A stretch of DNA of 64,000 nt from Flavobacterium sp. AG291 (GTDB lineage Bacteria > Bacteroidota > Bacteroidia > Flavobacteriales > Flavobacteriaceae): NCBI RefSeq assembly GCF_003350375.1, contig NZ_QQAR01000009.1, positions 118,301-182,300 of the forward strand. The letters run 5' to 3'. The translations under genes and the position numbers were made by a program. This document shows, one piece after another, positions 25,795 through 35,464 of this stretch (positions are counted from its first letter, which is position 1; every line of letters starts with the position of its first letter). Under the pieces are notes generated by a model, which saw only the letters and a list, made by a program, of their open reading frames with translations, was not told the DNA's origin and did not search any database.

Positions 25795-27843
25795 ATGAAA
25801 AACATTTTACTTATCGTACGCAAAAGTCTGCTTTCCATTACATTGTTTTTGGGAGCTGTTTCTTATGGACAGGTGAACTTTACAGATAGTAACCTTCCAA
25901 TTTTTATTATTACCACTGATGAAGATCCTGATACAGGACAGCCTGCTGTAATTCCGGATGATCCAAAAGTTTGGGCAAGTCTTAAGATTATTTATCATGC
26001 AGATGGATCTCAAAACTACCTAACAGATCAGGATACACCGGAATACTTAAATTATAACGGACGTATAAAGATCGAAACCCGTGGTTCCTCTTCTCAAATG
26101 CTGGAGAAGAAACAATATGGATGGACGACCTATGATGCTGGTGGAGCAAAACAAAATGTAAGCCTTTTAGATATGCCTAGTGAAAATGACTGGATACTTA
26201 ATGGCCTTGCTTTTGATCCTTCATTAATGAGGGATTATATCAACTATAATCTTGCCAGGGCTATTGGCCAGTATGCTTCAAGAACCCAATATTGTGAAGT
26301 GATAATTAATGGGGATTATCGGGGACTTTACATCCTTCAGGAAAAGATTAAGGATGACTCTAACCGCGTTAATATAGAAGAAATTACGGAGGATGATAAT
26401 TCAGGAGTAAATCTTACGGGAGGATATATCACCAAAGCGGACAAAACTACCGGGGGTGATCCTGTTGCTTGGACTATGGATTCGTATAACGGCTGGACTG
26501 ATTTTATTCATGAAATGCCTAAACCTGAAGATGTAACCACAGAGCAGAACGACTATATTCATTCACAATTTACCTCTCTTGAAACACTTGCCGGGGCTGA
26601 TAATGATAATATAGGAAACGGTTATCCCTCGCTTATTGATGTGCCTACTTTTATAGATTTTATGGTAATCAATGAGCTTTCATCTAACGTTGATGCCTAT
26701 CAGGTGAGCACATTTTTTCATAAAGATCGTGGAGGGAAACTTAGAGCAGGACCGGTTTGGGATTTTAATCTTAGCCTTGGCCACGATGAATTTGGGTATG
26801 ACAGAAGTCATCCTGATGTATGGCAATTTGATAATGGAGACAATACAGGAGCCAAGTTCTGGAAAGATCTTTTTGACAACAGTACTTATAAATGCTACTT
26901 CGCGAAACGTTGGAATCAGGTTACTTCATTGGGGCAGCCATTGAATTATGATAGTATCGAAGATTTTATTGATGCAACCGCTTTACTTATTGCTGATGCT
27001 GCAGCAAGGGAAAACCTGCGTTGGGGTACTGTACCCAATCTGCAAAATGAACTTGATGATGTAAAAGATTTTATAGCTGAACGTATAGAATGGATAAATA
27101 ACAATATAGGTACGTTTGCGGCCTGTAGTAATGTAGACGTGCCTTCGCTTGTAATAAGCGGGATCAACTATAATCCGGGAGAGGATGCTGAATTTCCTGA
27201 ATCTGATGACCAGGAGTTTATTGAAATCACAAATACGGGATCTGAAAATGTTGATCTAACAGGTATTTACCTGAGTGAACTTGGTTTGTCATATCAGTTT
27301 CCTGTGGCGTCAACCATTTCTGCCGGAGAAAAAATATACATAGTTAGCAATGCCGATGTGTTTGAGCAAAAGCATGATATCACGGCTTTTGGAGAATATG
27401 TACGCCATATGTCTAATAAAAGTCAGAAGCTGGTACTTTCGGATGCTTTTGGAAATAAGATTGATGAGGTTCAGTATACTGATTCTTCTCCGTGGCCTGA
27501 TGCCGATGGCAACGGCAAATATCTTCACCTGACAGATAACGGACTTGATAACAATCTTGCGTCAAGCTGGTCAGCAAATGAGGATGCTACGCTTTCAGTA
27601 AAAAGGTTTACGACTGGCAGTGTGAAAATATATCCTAACCCGGTAAAAGATTTGTTTACAATAGATTCTGTAAATCTTATCAGGAATATAGAGGTGTATG
27701 ACATTACTGGCAAACAGCTTACTGCTTTAACTCCAGATTCAAACACAATTGTTATTAACTTTGCAAAATACTCATCAGGTATCTATCTTGTCAAAATTAC
27801 GGGAGAGACAGGTATCCTGACACAGAAAATTGTAAAGCAATAA
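25795..27843 (+). CDS. CotH-kinase and lamin-tail domain protein with T9SS type A sorting domain
   Basis: 682 residues. Signal peptide ends near SYGQ (residue 25). CotH-kinase domain at about 60-420: IKIETRGSSSQ, NDWILNG, NGDYRGLYILQEKIKDDSNRVN, GPVWDFNLSLGHDEFG. CotH of Bacillus phosphorylates spore coat proteins; secreted members in Bacteroidota have no assigned substrate. A lamin-tail domain follows (about 455-580, LVISGINYNPGEDAEFPESDD), then a type A CTD (VYDITGKQLTALTPDS ... TQKIVKQ). TATATTTG at 25765-25772 is a plausible -7 element. The Kir-like channel gene starts 7 bases after the stop. Confidence 0.9.
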   Translation: MKNILLIVRKSLLSITLFLGAVSYGQVNFTDSNLPIFIITTDEDPDTGQPAVIPDDPKVWASLKIIYHADGSQNYLTDQDTPEYLNYNGRIKIETRGSSSQMLEKKQYGWTTYDAGGAKQNVSLLDMPSENDWILNGLAFDPSLMRDYINYNLARAIGQYASRTQYCEVIINGDYRGLYILQEKIKDDSNRVNIEEITEDDNSGVNLTGGYITKADKTTGGDPVAWTMDSYNGWTDFIHEMPKPEDVTTEQNDYIHSQFTSLETLAGADNDNIGNGYPSLIDVPTFIDFMVINELSSNVDAYQVSTFFHKDRGGKLRAGPVWDFNLSLGHDEFGYDRSHPDVWQFDNGDNTGAKFWKDLFDNSTYKCYFAKRWNQVTSLGQPLNYDSIEDFIDATALLIADAAARENLRWGTVPNLQNELDDVKDFIAERIEWINNNIGTFAACSNVDVPSLVISGINYNPGEDAEFPESDDQEFIEITNTGSENVDLTGIYLSELGLSYQFPVASTISAGEKIYIVSNADVFEQKHDITAFGEYVRHMSNKSQKLVLSDAFGNKIDEVQYTDSSPWPDADGNGKYLHLTDNGLDNNLASSWSANEDATLSVKRFTTGSVKIYPNPVKDLFTIDSVNLIRNIEVYDITGKQLTALTPDSNTIVINFAKYSSGIYLVKITGETGILTQKIVKQ

Positions 27844-27850
27844 CTAATTT

Positions 27851-28813
27851 ATGAACCTGTTAAGGAAGATAAACGAAAAAGCAAAATCAAGTGATAATAC
27901 CGGCTTTGGCAGTAATCCATCGGGTTACGGAGGCCGGTTTATAAATAAAGACGGCTCCGCTAATGTAGAAAAGCGTGGGCTGTCTTTTTTTACAAGAACC
28001 AGTTGGTATCATACTATGATAACTATGTCGGGCTGGAAATTTATGGGGGTTTTGTTGGCTTTTTATGGTATAGCAAATCTGTTTTTTGCTGTTTTATACT
28101 ATTTAATAGGTATTGAATATCTAAGCGGGATTGATGCAACAGGATCTGAATTGCTAAAGTTTGGGAAGGCTTATTTTTTTAGTGCCCAAACGTTTACAAC
28201 AGTTGGTTATGGCCACATTAGCCCAAATGGATTTATGACTAGTGCCCTTGCGGCCACAGAAGCGCTAACGGGATTATTGAGTTTTGCAATCGCTACAGGT
28301 CTTTTTTACGGAAGGTTCAGCAGGCCGGTAGCTTATATTAAATTTTCGCACAACGCGCTTATATCTCCTTATAAAGAAGGAAGAGGACTTATGCTCCGTA
28401 TGGCTCCCTACAAGAATACTAATATTATCGATGCTCATGCCAGGATAACTGTGGGTATGAGTGTTGAGGAGAACGGGCAGCTCATTAATAAGTTTTACAC
28501 TCTCGATTTGGAGATTGTCAATATTAGTGCATTAACACTAAGCTGGACACTTGTTCATAAAATAGATGAGAGTAGTCCTTTTTATGGATTTACAGAGGAA
28601 GATTTTGCTAATGGAGATGGCGAAATCATTGTATATGTAAAAGCTTTTGATGATCTGTTTAGTGCTACGGTAACTTCAAGTACTTCTTATACTTTCAGTG
28701 AAATTATTTACGGAGCTAAATTTAACCTAATGTATTCTGAGAATGATGATGACACAAAGACAATTCTTCATCTTGAAAGGCTCAATTCCTTCGATAAGGT
28801 TAAATTAGATTAA
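27851..28813 (+). CDS. Inward-rectifier (Kir/KirBac-type) potassium channel
   Basis: 320 residues. A cytoplasmic N-terminus of about 65 residues precedes TM1 at about 66-90, a pore helix, the selectivity filter TVGYG at 117-121 and TM2 at about 132-155. The C-terminal half is beta-rich with the Kir cytoplasmic pattern (LMLRMAPYKNTNIIDAHARITVGMS, YTFSEIIYGAKF). The family moves K+ through the inner membrane. It is 7 bases after the CotH gene, so co-transcription is likely, though the pairing has no obvious logic. Confidence 0.95.
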   Translation: MNLLRKINEKAKSSDNTGFGSNPSGYGGRFINKDGSANVEKRGLSFFTRTSWYHTMITMSGWKFMGVLLAFYGIANLFFAVLYYLIGIEYLSGIDATGSELLKFGKAYFFSAQTFTTVGYGHISPNGFMTSALAATEALTGLLSFAIATGLFYGRFSRPVAYIKFSHNALISPYKEGRGLMLRMAPYKNTNIIDAHARITVGMSVEENGQLINKFYTLDLEIVNISALTLSWTLVHKIDESSPFYGFTEEDFANGDGEIIVYVKAFDDLFSATVTSSTSYTFSEIIYGAKFNLMYSENDDDTKTILHLERLNSFDKVKLD

Positions 28814-28934
28814 TTCTCTTCAGCAAATACTAAATGGTATATGCTAAATACTAATTCGGAGCCACTCATTGCTAATCCGTAACATTTTGTTGTGCTTTTA
28901 GGATTAACCTTTGCATAAAATCAAATCAAACATT

Positions 28935-29510
28935 ATGAAAGGAAAATTACTATTAGCAATGCTGTTTGCTACATTGGGAGTAACAGCACAGGAAACTCAC
29001 CATATCAATTGGTTTATGGGAGTATCATCAGCACAGGCAAGTCTTACAATTAATCAGGGAGACACCGTTGAGTGGACCTGGACAGATGCATTACCACACA
29101 CAGTAACCAGTAATGCCGGGGGTGCAGAAAGTTTCAATAGTGGAAACATCACAGGAAACGGGCAAACTTTTTCCCATACGTTTGTGAATGAAGGTTCAAC
29201 AACTTATAAGTGTAATGTTCACTCTATGATGACGGGTACAATTACAGTTAGTGCTGTAGCGGGGATAGGTGAGATTAGTAAAAAAGGATTAGAATTTTAT
29301 CCCAACCCTGCTACTGATGTGCTGACAATAAATTCTGAAGAAGTTATTGACAGCATACAGATTTATGATATGAATGGTAAAGAGATTATGAATTCTAAAT
29401 CAGGTAATACTACAAGTAAGATCTATATGGATAATTATCCTGCCGGTATTTATTATGTAAAGGTTTTTGCAGGAGAAAATACAAAAGGCATTAAAGTGAT
29501 TAAAAACTAA
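28935..29510 (+). CDS. Secreted cupredoxin (blue copper protein) with T9SS type A sorting domain
   Basis: 191 residues from the ATG at 28935, preceded by a non-coding start extension that I reject. Signal peptide ends at GVTAQ (residue 19). Cupredoxin domain at about 20-105 with copper ligands His55 (ALPHTV), Cys93, His96 and Met99 in CNVHSMM, the amicyanin/plastocyanin pattern C-x2-H-x2-M. The T9SS CTD follows (EFYPNPATDVLTI ... YDMNGKEIMNS ... GIYYVKVFAGENTKGIKVIKN). A type 1 copper electron carrier is likely. Confidence 0.9.
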   Translation: MKGKLLLAMLFATLGVTAQETHHINWFMGVSSAQASLTINQGDTVEWTWTDALPHTVTSNAGGAESFNSGNITGNGQTFSHTFVNEGSTTYKCNVHSMMTGTITVSAVAGIGEISKKGLEFYPNPATDVLTINSEEVIDSIQIYDMNGKEIMNSKSGNTTSKIYMDNYPAGIYYVKVFAGENTKGIKVIKN

Positions 29511-29546
29511 TTGAGTTGTTAACAATTGATAGTGTTGTTAAACAAA

Positions 29547-29572
29547 AGACTCCGGCTTTATGCCGGAGTCTC
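29547..29572. terminator. Bidirectional terminator
   Basis: GACTCCGGC (29548-29556) and GCCGGAGTC (29562-29570) pair between the convergent cupredoxin and DUF3857 genes. The right side has few T, so it is the A-side (minus strand) that looks stronger. Confidence 0.7.
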
Positions 29573-29584
29573 ATTATATAGTTA

Positions 29585-31738
29585 TTAGCTTTTCTTTATA
29601 AGTATTTTTTCCTGTGTGAACTGGTATGCCGCATCCAGGAAAGAAACCATATCTTTCCAGTTAGCATTAGGCTCGTAGTAGTTTGTATAATATTTAAAAG
29701 TTTTAATAACCAGTTTATTGCCTTCGGTTTTAGCTGAACTTTCAAAACCGCCGGTTGTGTTTTTTATGTTTTTGTTCAGTTTATCAAGACCTGTAACGGT
29801 ATAACCTTCGGGGATATCAAATATTATCTCCTCTTTGTATGAACGTGGATAAGGCATGTAAATATTATCCGTTCTTTTGTTTTCTTTCTCTTCAATTTCA
29901 GCCTGTTGGCTTATCAGTTTTCCAACTTCAAACACATAGTTTGCACCTGCTTTTTTTAAAAGGCTGTTTTTTACGGTAAAGTTTTCAGTAAAGGTAAACG
30001 GATCACTTTTTCCAAAACGTCCTGTATTGGTAATGTTTAGTGAATGGTCATCAATAGTAAAACCAAATTCTGATTCAGCCGAGGTTTTGAATTCTTCTTT
30101 TTGTTTGTCTTTTAGCTTGTTTTTAAGAGCATCAAATTCTTTCGTGTATTGTTCCTGTCTCTTTTTGTTTTTTACAAGAGAAAGCAATGGGCTCGTTCCA
30201 TATTTGGTATAGTCTTCATCTACATAGTCAAAAAAGTACATTTTATCCGGTTGTTCGCCGTCTTTGTTATGCCCAAAAAGAGAAGACTCTCTCTGAATTT
30301 TAACATCTGTCATTTCAGGATTAAGGCTAACATTTATTTTATGAACGGTTTGATTGTCTTCATAAGATGAAGATGGCAATTTGGTAGTCTCTATTTTGGT
30401 TATTTTCTTCTGCTTTGTCACCTCAATCACATAAGCATCACTATTTTCGATAGTAAAAGGAATCTGATCCGCATTTTTGAAAGGAGTGAAAAACTGCAGA
30501 TATACCGGATTTTCAGTATTTATTTTTAGTAATACCAAAGCGTTATTCTCTATCAGTAAATCTTTGATAGGGCCGTTTACTCTAGGTGTGGCAACAATAA
30601 TATCATAATCAATTTTATTGTCTTTTAAGAAAGCCATAAAGTGATTGATAAATTGGTATTCCGTACTAAAGAAAGTGGGATAGTAGCCATACAGTGCGAA
30701 TGGCTCCATGATTTTTGCTTCATTGGCAACAAAAGCTTCTACATAGCGTGTATAGTACTGGTGTCTTGTATAGTAGTATACCTCTTTTACTTTTTCTTCA
30801 TTGTTTTTAAATGTCTTTCCTTTTAAAAAGCGTTCTATTTCTCCCAGATCTCCAAATGGCCTGAATTTATTTTGGTAGTAGGTAAGCACTTCATCAGGAG
30901 AAACAGTTTTCTTGATTATGCTTTCTTTCTCAGGAAGAAAAGCATTAGCTCTTTCCTCGAAAGCACCGCTACGTGCAAAGTATACCTGAAATTTATAACA
31001 AGGCAATTCCACTAACGGATAATACCATCTTGGGAAATCATTCTTTTCTATGTTCTCGGCAGTAAGTTCATACTGGCGATCGCTTCCCTTAGTGGTTAGT
31101 TGTTTTAGTTCAGGAGCACCGTTATAAGTATTAAAGTTTACAAAAAAGTCATTTTCAGTATTAAATTTAAGTTTTAGGTTCATGATAGGATATTCGTCAC
31201 CTAAAGTATTTTCAACAGGTTCAAATCCGTATTCCAGGGATGTTTTGAAAGGTTCTACAGAGTAGAAATAATAATCGATAATATCACCTGTTTCAAGTCC
31301 TGAGATGGCAATTTTTTTTCTGTCATCAGCGGTTACTGCCTCTTCATCTACATTTATTATCTTTTCAGAACCATCTGGTTTTACAACTTTAATACCCACA
31401 AAGTTGGTTCCTTTTTTTACAGCAAAACCTTTTGTAGAATAGAAACGGTCTTTAAATGAGAATTCAGAAAATTCTTTGATTGCTGCCTGATCCAGAAGTT
31501 TAACCCTTTTTCGGGTTGATGAGGTGTAAGTTACATTTACTCCAAACTTATGAAAATCGTAGTTTTCATTTTTATAGATAACGACAGCCGATTCGTTTTT
31601 CCATTTTTCAGGAATTTCGACTACTGATTTATAAGGATCATTAGCGCCCCAGAATAAATCTCTTATTTCTTCTTTTTTTTGTGCAAAAGTAAAAGATGCC
31701 CAGAGGGATACGAATGCAATTAAAATACGGGTTTTCAT
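29585..31738 (-). CDS. DUF3857-domain exported protein, probably catalytically inactive transglutaminase fold
   Basis: 717 residues. Signal peptide (SFTFAQKK, end about 19), then a DUF3857 region (about 45-260) with YTSSTRKRVKLLD and FKDRFYSTKGFAVKKGTN. A transglutaminase-like middle follows. Where a functional member has YGDCKG and DNHM, this one reads YYPTFFSTEYQFINHF, so the catalytic Cys seems absent. The C-terminal domain is beta-rich. Its start codon directly follows the stop of the paralogue upstream. Role unknown; a partner of the active paralogue is plausible. Confidence 0.85.
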   Translation of the reverse strand: MKTRILIAFVSLWASFTFAQKKEEIRDLFWGANDPYKSVVEIPEKWKNESAVVIYKNENYDFHKFGVNVTYTSSTRKRVKLLDQAAIKEFSEFSFKDRFYSTKGFAVKKGTNFVGIKVVKPDGSEKIINVDEEAVTADDRKKIAISGLETGDIIDYYFYSVEPFKTSLEYGFEPVENTLGDEYPIMNLKLKFNTENDFFVNFNTYNGAPELKQLTTKGSDRQYELTAENIEKNDFPRWYYPLVELPCYKFQVYFARSGAFEERANAFLPEKESIIKKTVSPDEVLTYYQNKFRPFGDLGEIERFLKGKTFKNNEEKVKEVYYYTRHQYYTRYVEAFVANEAKIMEPFALYGYYPTFFSTEYQFINHFMAFLKDNKIDYDIIVATPRVNGPIKDLLIENNALVLLKINTENPVYLQFFTPFKNADQIPFTIENSDAYVIEVTKQKKITKIETTKLPSSSYEDNQTVHKINVSLNPEMTDVKIQRESSLFGHNKDGEQPDKMYFFDYVDEDYTKYGTSPLLSLVKNKKRQEQYTKEFDALKNKLKDKQKEEFKTSAESEFGFTIDDHSLNITNTGRFGKSDPFTFTENFTVKNSLLKKAGANYVFEVGKLISQQAEIEEKENKRTDNIYMPYPRSYKEEIIFDIPEGYTVTGLDKLNKNIKNTTGGFESSAKTEGNKLVIKTFKYYTNYYEPNANWKDMVSFLDAAYQFTQEKILIKKS

Positions 31739-33652
31739 TTAGTTTTTGGTTAGGGTGATTTGGTCGTTGTATATTTTCTTAAGAGAAGCGATAGACTGGT
31801 TCCAGCTCTGGAAGGCGTCTTTTTTTATTGTACAGTCATTAACAACAAAATGCTTCTTGTAGATAACGGTGTTTCCTTTCTGCTCATACGAAATACTCAT
31901 GGTGTATGTGTCATTAGCTACTTTAAATGATTCAGGTAGCCTTGATACTTTGTATCCTTCAGGTATTTCTAATGTTATTAAAGACTCGTAATCTCTTTTA
32001 TGAGCAAATTCATAGTCAGATTTACGTTCTTTAAAATCAAGGCTGGCAAACTCTTCCATATAATCAAGGTTAACATACATCTCATTATCAAAAGATGATA
32101 CCCTGTTCTTTAGGTTTGCGTTATATTCCATCGTAAGGGTTTTATCCCTGTTTGTAAGGTCAGATGTTACAATGTTTGAGACTGAAAAATTTTTATTGCC
32201 TCCTGAAATATAATACTGAAGAGCATTTTCTTTCTTGTCCTTTCTAATAGTGTTATAGCCATATAAAAATCCTGAACGGCTTTCACCTTTCATTGTTCCC
32301 TGAATTTTACCAACAAGGGTTTCATTTTCAATACGGAAGTTTGAGGTATAAACTTCTTTATTTGCCGAAGCAGTCATTAACGGTACTTTTTCAATTATGA
32401 ACTTGTCTCCGTCTTCAATCATTACTTCTTTGCCCTGAATCCTTTCTGCATATTCTCCAAACGAGTTGTACTTTTCAGTTCCGTCAAGAAAGTATTTCTT
32501 ACCATCTTTAAAAAGAGTACATATCATGTGATTGTCTACCACAAGCGAAGGAATACTATAATTATAGGCGATATGTTTTGTTCCGATCCATGTAAGCCTT
32601 GCATCAAATCCGGCTTCTTTTAGCATTTGTCTTGTAAGGTTAGCCATACCCTTACAATCGCCATAACGTTTTTGGAAAACATTTTGAGAAGCGTCAGGTT
32701 TAAATCCAGCAATACCATCTTCAAAAGCAATGTAACGGATGTTATCCTGTACCCAGTAATAAATATTCTTTATTTTTTCCTCATCGGTTTTAGCATTTGC
32801 GGTAAGTTCATCAACCTTCGCTTTAAGGGTTGAAGGTTTTTCATCCATACTATCAACAAGCGATTTATACCATTTGTATAAATCGGCGGTGCTGTTAAAT
32901 AGTGTTGTTTGCTTACCATCTTTAGTAAACGATTTGGCAATAATAAGGATGTGAGGATAATTGTAGCTCATTCCCGGAGCATTATCATCTTTAGCAATAC
33001 CGTCTAAATTTTCAATGGAATAGGTGTAAATGGTGCTTTTAGTTTTTGGATCCGGTTTCTTATCTTTTTTAATGGTATAGCCCGCAAAGTTGAACTCTCT
33101 TATATCTATTTCAAGCCAGCTGGGAACAGTTATGGTAAATTGTTTTTTTAGCGTAGGATAGGTATCATGAAAATACAAAGTGGTAAAATACTTTACATCT
33201 TTATATTTTTTTTTAAGCTCGTAATTATAAGTGTAGCCCTGTACAGGAAAATCTACATTCATGTACTTCACCCTGTAATCGTTAAAAAATAAGTCTTCAC
33301 TTTTATAAAACTCATCTTTTACAGGAAAGTTTGCAGTTTTATCGTTCCTAAACTTCATGGAAAAACCTTCAAGCTCGGATTCACTATCGTAGAATTCATA
33401 TTTTTGAATATCAGCCCTGTGGTTGATATTCATCATTTTTTCTTCAATAGTGTGCTGAACCGTAACAGTATTAGAAAGTCCAAACGTTACTTTTTCATCA
33501 CCCGAAAGTATGACTATATCATCTTTGCTGTATTTTTCCCTTAAATTTTTTGCATGGGTAATGTCTTCGGGAGTTGGATCAACACCTTTTTGTGCGGTAG
33601 CATAATGAAAAGTTGCCATCAACACCAATAAATGGATTAGGATGCGTTTCAT
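31739..33652 (-). CDS. DUF3857/transglutaminase-like exported protein
   Basis: 637 residues. Signal peptide ends near HYATAQK (residue 20). DUF3857 domain about 40-240, transglutaminase-like core about 290-400 with QKRYGDCKGMANL (catalytic Cys), SLVVDNHMICTLF (His) and FLDGTEKYN (Asp). The C-terminal part is beta-rich. It would act in the periplasm, either as a protease or as a cross-linker. Substrate unknown. It heads a two-gene operon with no gap to its paralogue. Confidence 0.9.
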   Translation of the reverse strand: MKRILIHLLVLMATFHYATAQKGVDPTPEDITHAKNLREKYSKDDIVILSGDEKVTFGLSNTVTVQHTIEEKMMNINHRADIQKYEFYDSESELEGFSMKFRNDKTANFPVKDEFYKSEDLFFNDYRVKYMNVDFPVQGYTYNYELKKKYKDVKYFTTLYFHDTYPTLKKQFTITVPSWLEIDIREFNFAGYTIKKDKKPDPKTKSTIYTYSIENLDGIAKDDNAPGMSYNYPHILIIAKSFTKDGKQTTLFNSTADLYKWYKSLVDSMDEKPSTLKAKVDELTANAKTDEEKIKNIYYWVQDNIRYIAFEDGIAGFKPDASQNVFQKRYGDCKGMANLTRQMLKEAGFDARLTWIGTKHIAYNYSIPSLVVDNHMICTLFKDGKKYFLDGTEKYNSFGEYAERIQGKEVMIEDGDKFIIEKVPLMTASANKEVYTSNFRIENETLVGKIQGTMKGESRSGFLYGYNTIRKDKKENALQYYISGGNKNFSVSNIVTSDLTNRDKTLTMEYNANLKNRVSSFDNEMYVNLDYMEEFASLDFKERKSDYEFAHKRDYESLITLEIPEGYKVSRLPESFKVANDTYTMSISYEQKGNTVIYKKHFVVNDCTIKKDAFQSWNQSIASLKKIYNDQITLTKN

Positions 33653-33755
33653 GGTTGGTTTTTAAAACCGCAAGGTATAAAATTTACACTTTTTTTAACA
33701 CCTTTTTACGCTAATAATACTTGTTAATTAATAATTGGTGTTTTGTGTTAAATAG

Positions 33756-34838
33756 TTAAGGACAAGGTGTTTCCATAGTGTCTATCCATTCAGCTATAAG
33801 TCCCGAACCTTCTCTGTCAACTATAGTCCTTCCTATAGTAGGCATCATTTCTTCTTTTTTTATAGATATCATTTTAGTATACATAAGCGAATTATTGCTG
33901 TTTTGACCTTCAATAATATATTTTTCGCCATTTGGCACGAAGTCATGTGGTTCAACGCATATTCCAAGAGCAGTAGGATTTGCTATCGCTGTGAACGAAA
34001 AGTTTTCAGGCATAATATCACAGGCTCCTCCCGGCTTATGACAATGGGCGCAATTAATATCAAGATAGGAGCGTGCCCTTAAATCAAGTGATTTGGTAGT
34101 ATCACGCCAGTCTACTGTTGCCAGCGTGTTTTGCGAATAAGTATCCAGATAGCCTTCCTGTTTCCATTTTTCAAGCTGATTTTCTGCGCCGCCAGTATAA
34201 CTAAAATCCTTAAAAAGATTTTGTGGTTTAGTACCAATTGGGGTATAAACAGTATGACTTGAATGGCAGGTTACACAATCCAGATTACCGGGTATTTTAT
34301 AAGCAATCGATTTTTCTTTACCATTGTGCATCCAGCTAACGTTAACTGTGCTTGCGTTCATGTCAAGGAAAGCTTCAGTTTGTTCATCATTCCATTTATA
34401 ATTAGCAAATATCCAGCCACTTGCTTTTTTAATAAGTATACGTGTTTCTATAATCTTGGTGATATTATCAGGGAGCACATTTTCATAGTAAAAGTTTTTA
34501 ATGAGGGCTGCACCAACTGGGAAATTAAGTATCTCACCGTCTGAAGTATAGGTCGCTTTTGTACCTTCAGGCATCCAGACAAAACGCTTTTTAAGCGCAT
34601 AGTCCGTAAAAAGGGAACTGTTCAGGTCGTAGGGCAACACTTTATAAGCAGGTTCAAGATTTTTTAGTTCGCCAACAAAGAACTTATAGTCAGAAAGTTT
34701 AGGATAGGGTACGGTAGTAAGATCCATTACTACAGGAGATACCTCCTTATATTCAGCTGAATCATACGAGTCGCATGATAAAAAGATTGTAAATACAGAT
34801 AAAACCAATAAGGCAGCAGCTAAGTAATGTTTTTTCAT
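33756..34838 (-). CDS. Diheme c-type cytochrome lipoprotein (SO2930-like)
   Basis: 360 residues. Lipobox FLSC gives a lipid-anchored Cys22. Heme sites CVTCH (188-192) and CAHCH (263-267) with a C-terminal Met-rich segment (MYTKMISIKKEEMMP) that could give axial ligands. The overall layout matches the SO2930 family of outer-membrane/periplasmic diheme cytochromes, whose electron partner is unknown. There is no cytochrome-maturation gene nearby. Confidence 0.88.
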   Translation of the reverse strand: MKKHYLAAALLVLSVFTIFLSCDSYDSAEYKEVSPVVMDLTTVPYPKLSDYKFFVGELKNLEPAYKVLPYDLNSSLFTDYALKKRFVWMPEGTKATYTSDGEILNFPVGAALIKNFYYENVLPDNITKIIETRILIKKASGWIFANYKWNDEQTEAFLDMNASTVNVSWMHNGKEKSIAYKIPGNLDCVTCHSSHTVYTPIGTKPQNLFKDFSYTGGAENQLEKWKQEGYLDTYSQNTLATVDWRDTTKSLDLRARSYLDINCAHCHKPGGACDIMPENFSFTAIANPTALGICVEPHDFVPNGEKYIIEGQNSNNSLMYTKMISIKKEEMMPTIGRTIVDREGSGLIAEWIDTMETPCP

Positions 34839-34909
34839 GCGGTTGGTAAGTAGTTTTTGTTTAACCGCAAATATATAGTAATTAACGAAGTATCAAAAAA
34901 AAGACCGGA

Positions 34910-35461
34910 TTATTTAAAATCCAGTCTGATGTTATAATTCTTAAGTTCTTCCAAAGCCTGAGAAGAGGTATAATCGAATGTTTTAGAATGCTTGTCATGC
35001 TCTTTTTTCTGGTTGATAAGTATTACCGCCTTGCAAAAACGTCGAATCTCATCTTCATTACCCAGTATCAGGTGTGGCACTTTTACATTTTTGCCTTCCG
35101 AATCTTTGGCAACCATAGTAAAGTAAGATGAATTGCAGTGCTTTACTTTACCTGTCTGTATATTTTCAGACTCTACACGTATACCAACGATCATAGAACT
35201 GTTACCCACATAGTTTACCGATGCTTTCATTGTAACCAATTCGCCTACTTCAATAGGGTTCAGAAAGTCTACAGTGTCTACGGAAGCAGTTACGCAATAA
35301 GTTCCAGAATATTTTGATGCTGCCGCAAAAGCAATCTGGTCCATTAGCATAAGGATATAACCGCCATGTATCTTACCGCTGAAGTTTTGATGCGATGGCA
35401 GCATAAGCTCGGAGATGGTAACTTTAGAGGTGCTTACCTTTCTGTATTTGATTTCAGACAT
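34910..35461 (-). CDS. Acyl-CoA thioesterase, hot-dog fold
   Basis: 183 residues. The hot-dog core shows NFSGKIHGGYILMLMDQIAFAAAS and the second strand set VDTVDFLNPIEVGELVTMKASVNYVG, as in the YciA/Acot-like thioesterases. Acts on acyl-CoA in the cytoplasm. The gene starts 3 bases after rmuC, so it is co-transcribed with it. Confidence 0.93.
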   Translation of the reverse strand: MSEIKYRKVSTSKVTISELMLPSHQNFSGKIHGGYILMLMDQIAFAAASKYSGTYCVTASVDTVDFLNPIEVGELVTMKASVNYVGNSSMIVGIRVESENIQTGKVKHCNSSYFTMVAKDSEGKNVKVPHLILGNEDEIRRFCKAVILINQKKEHDKHSKTFDYTSSQALEELKNYNIRLDFK

Positions 35462-35464
35462 TGC

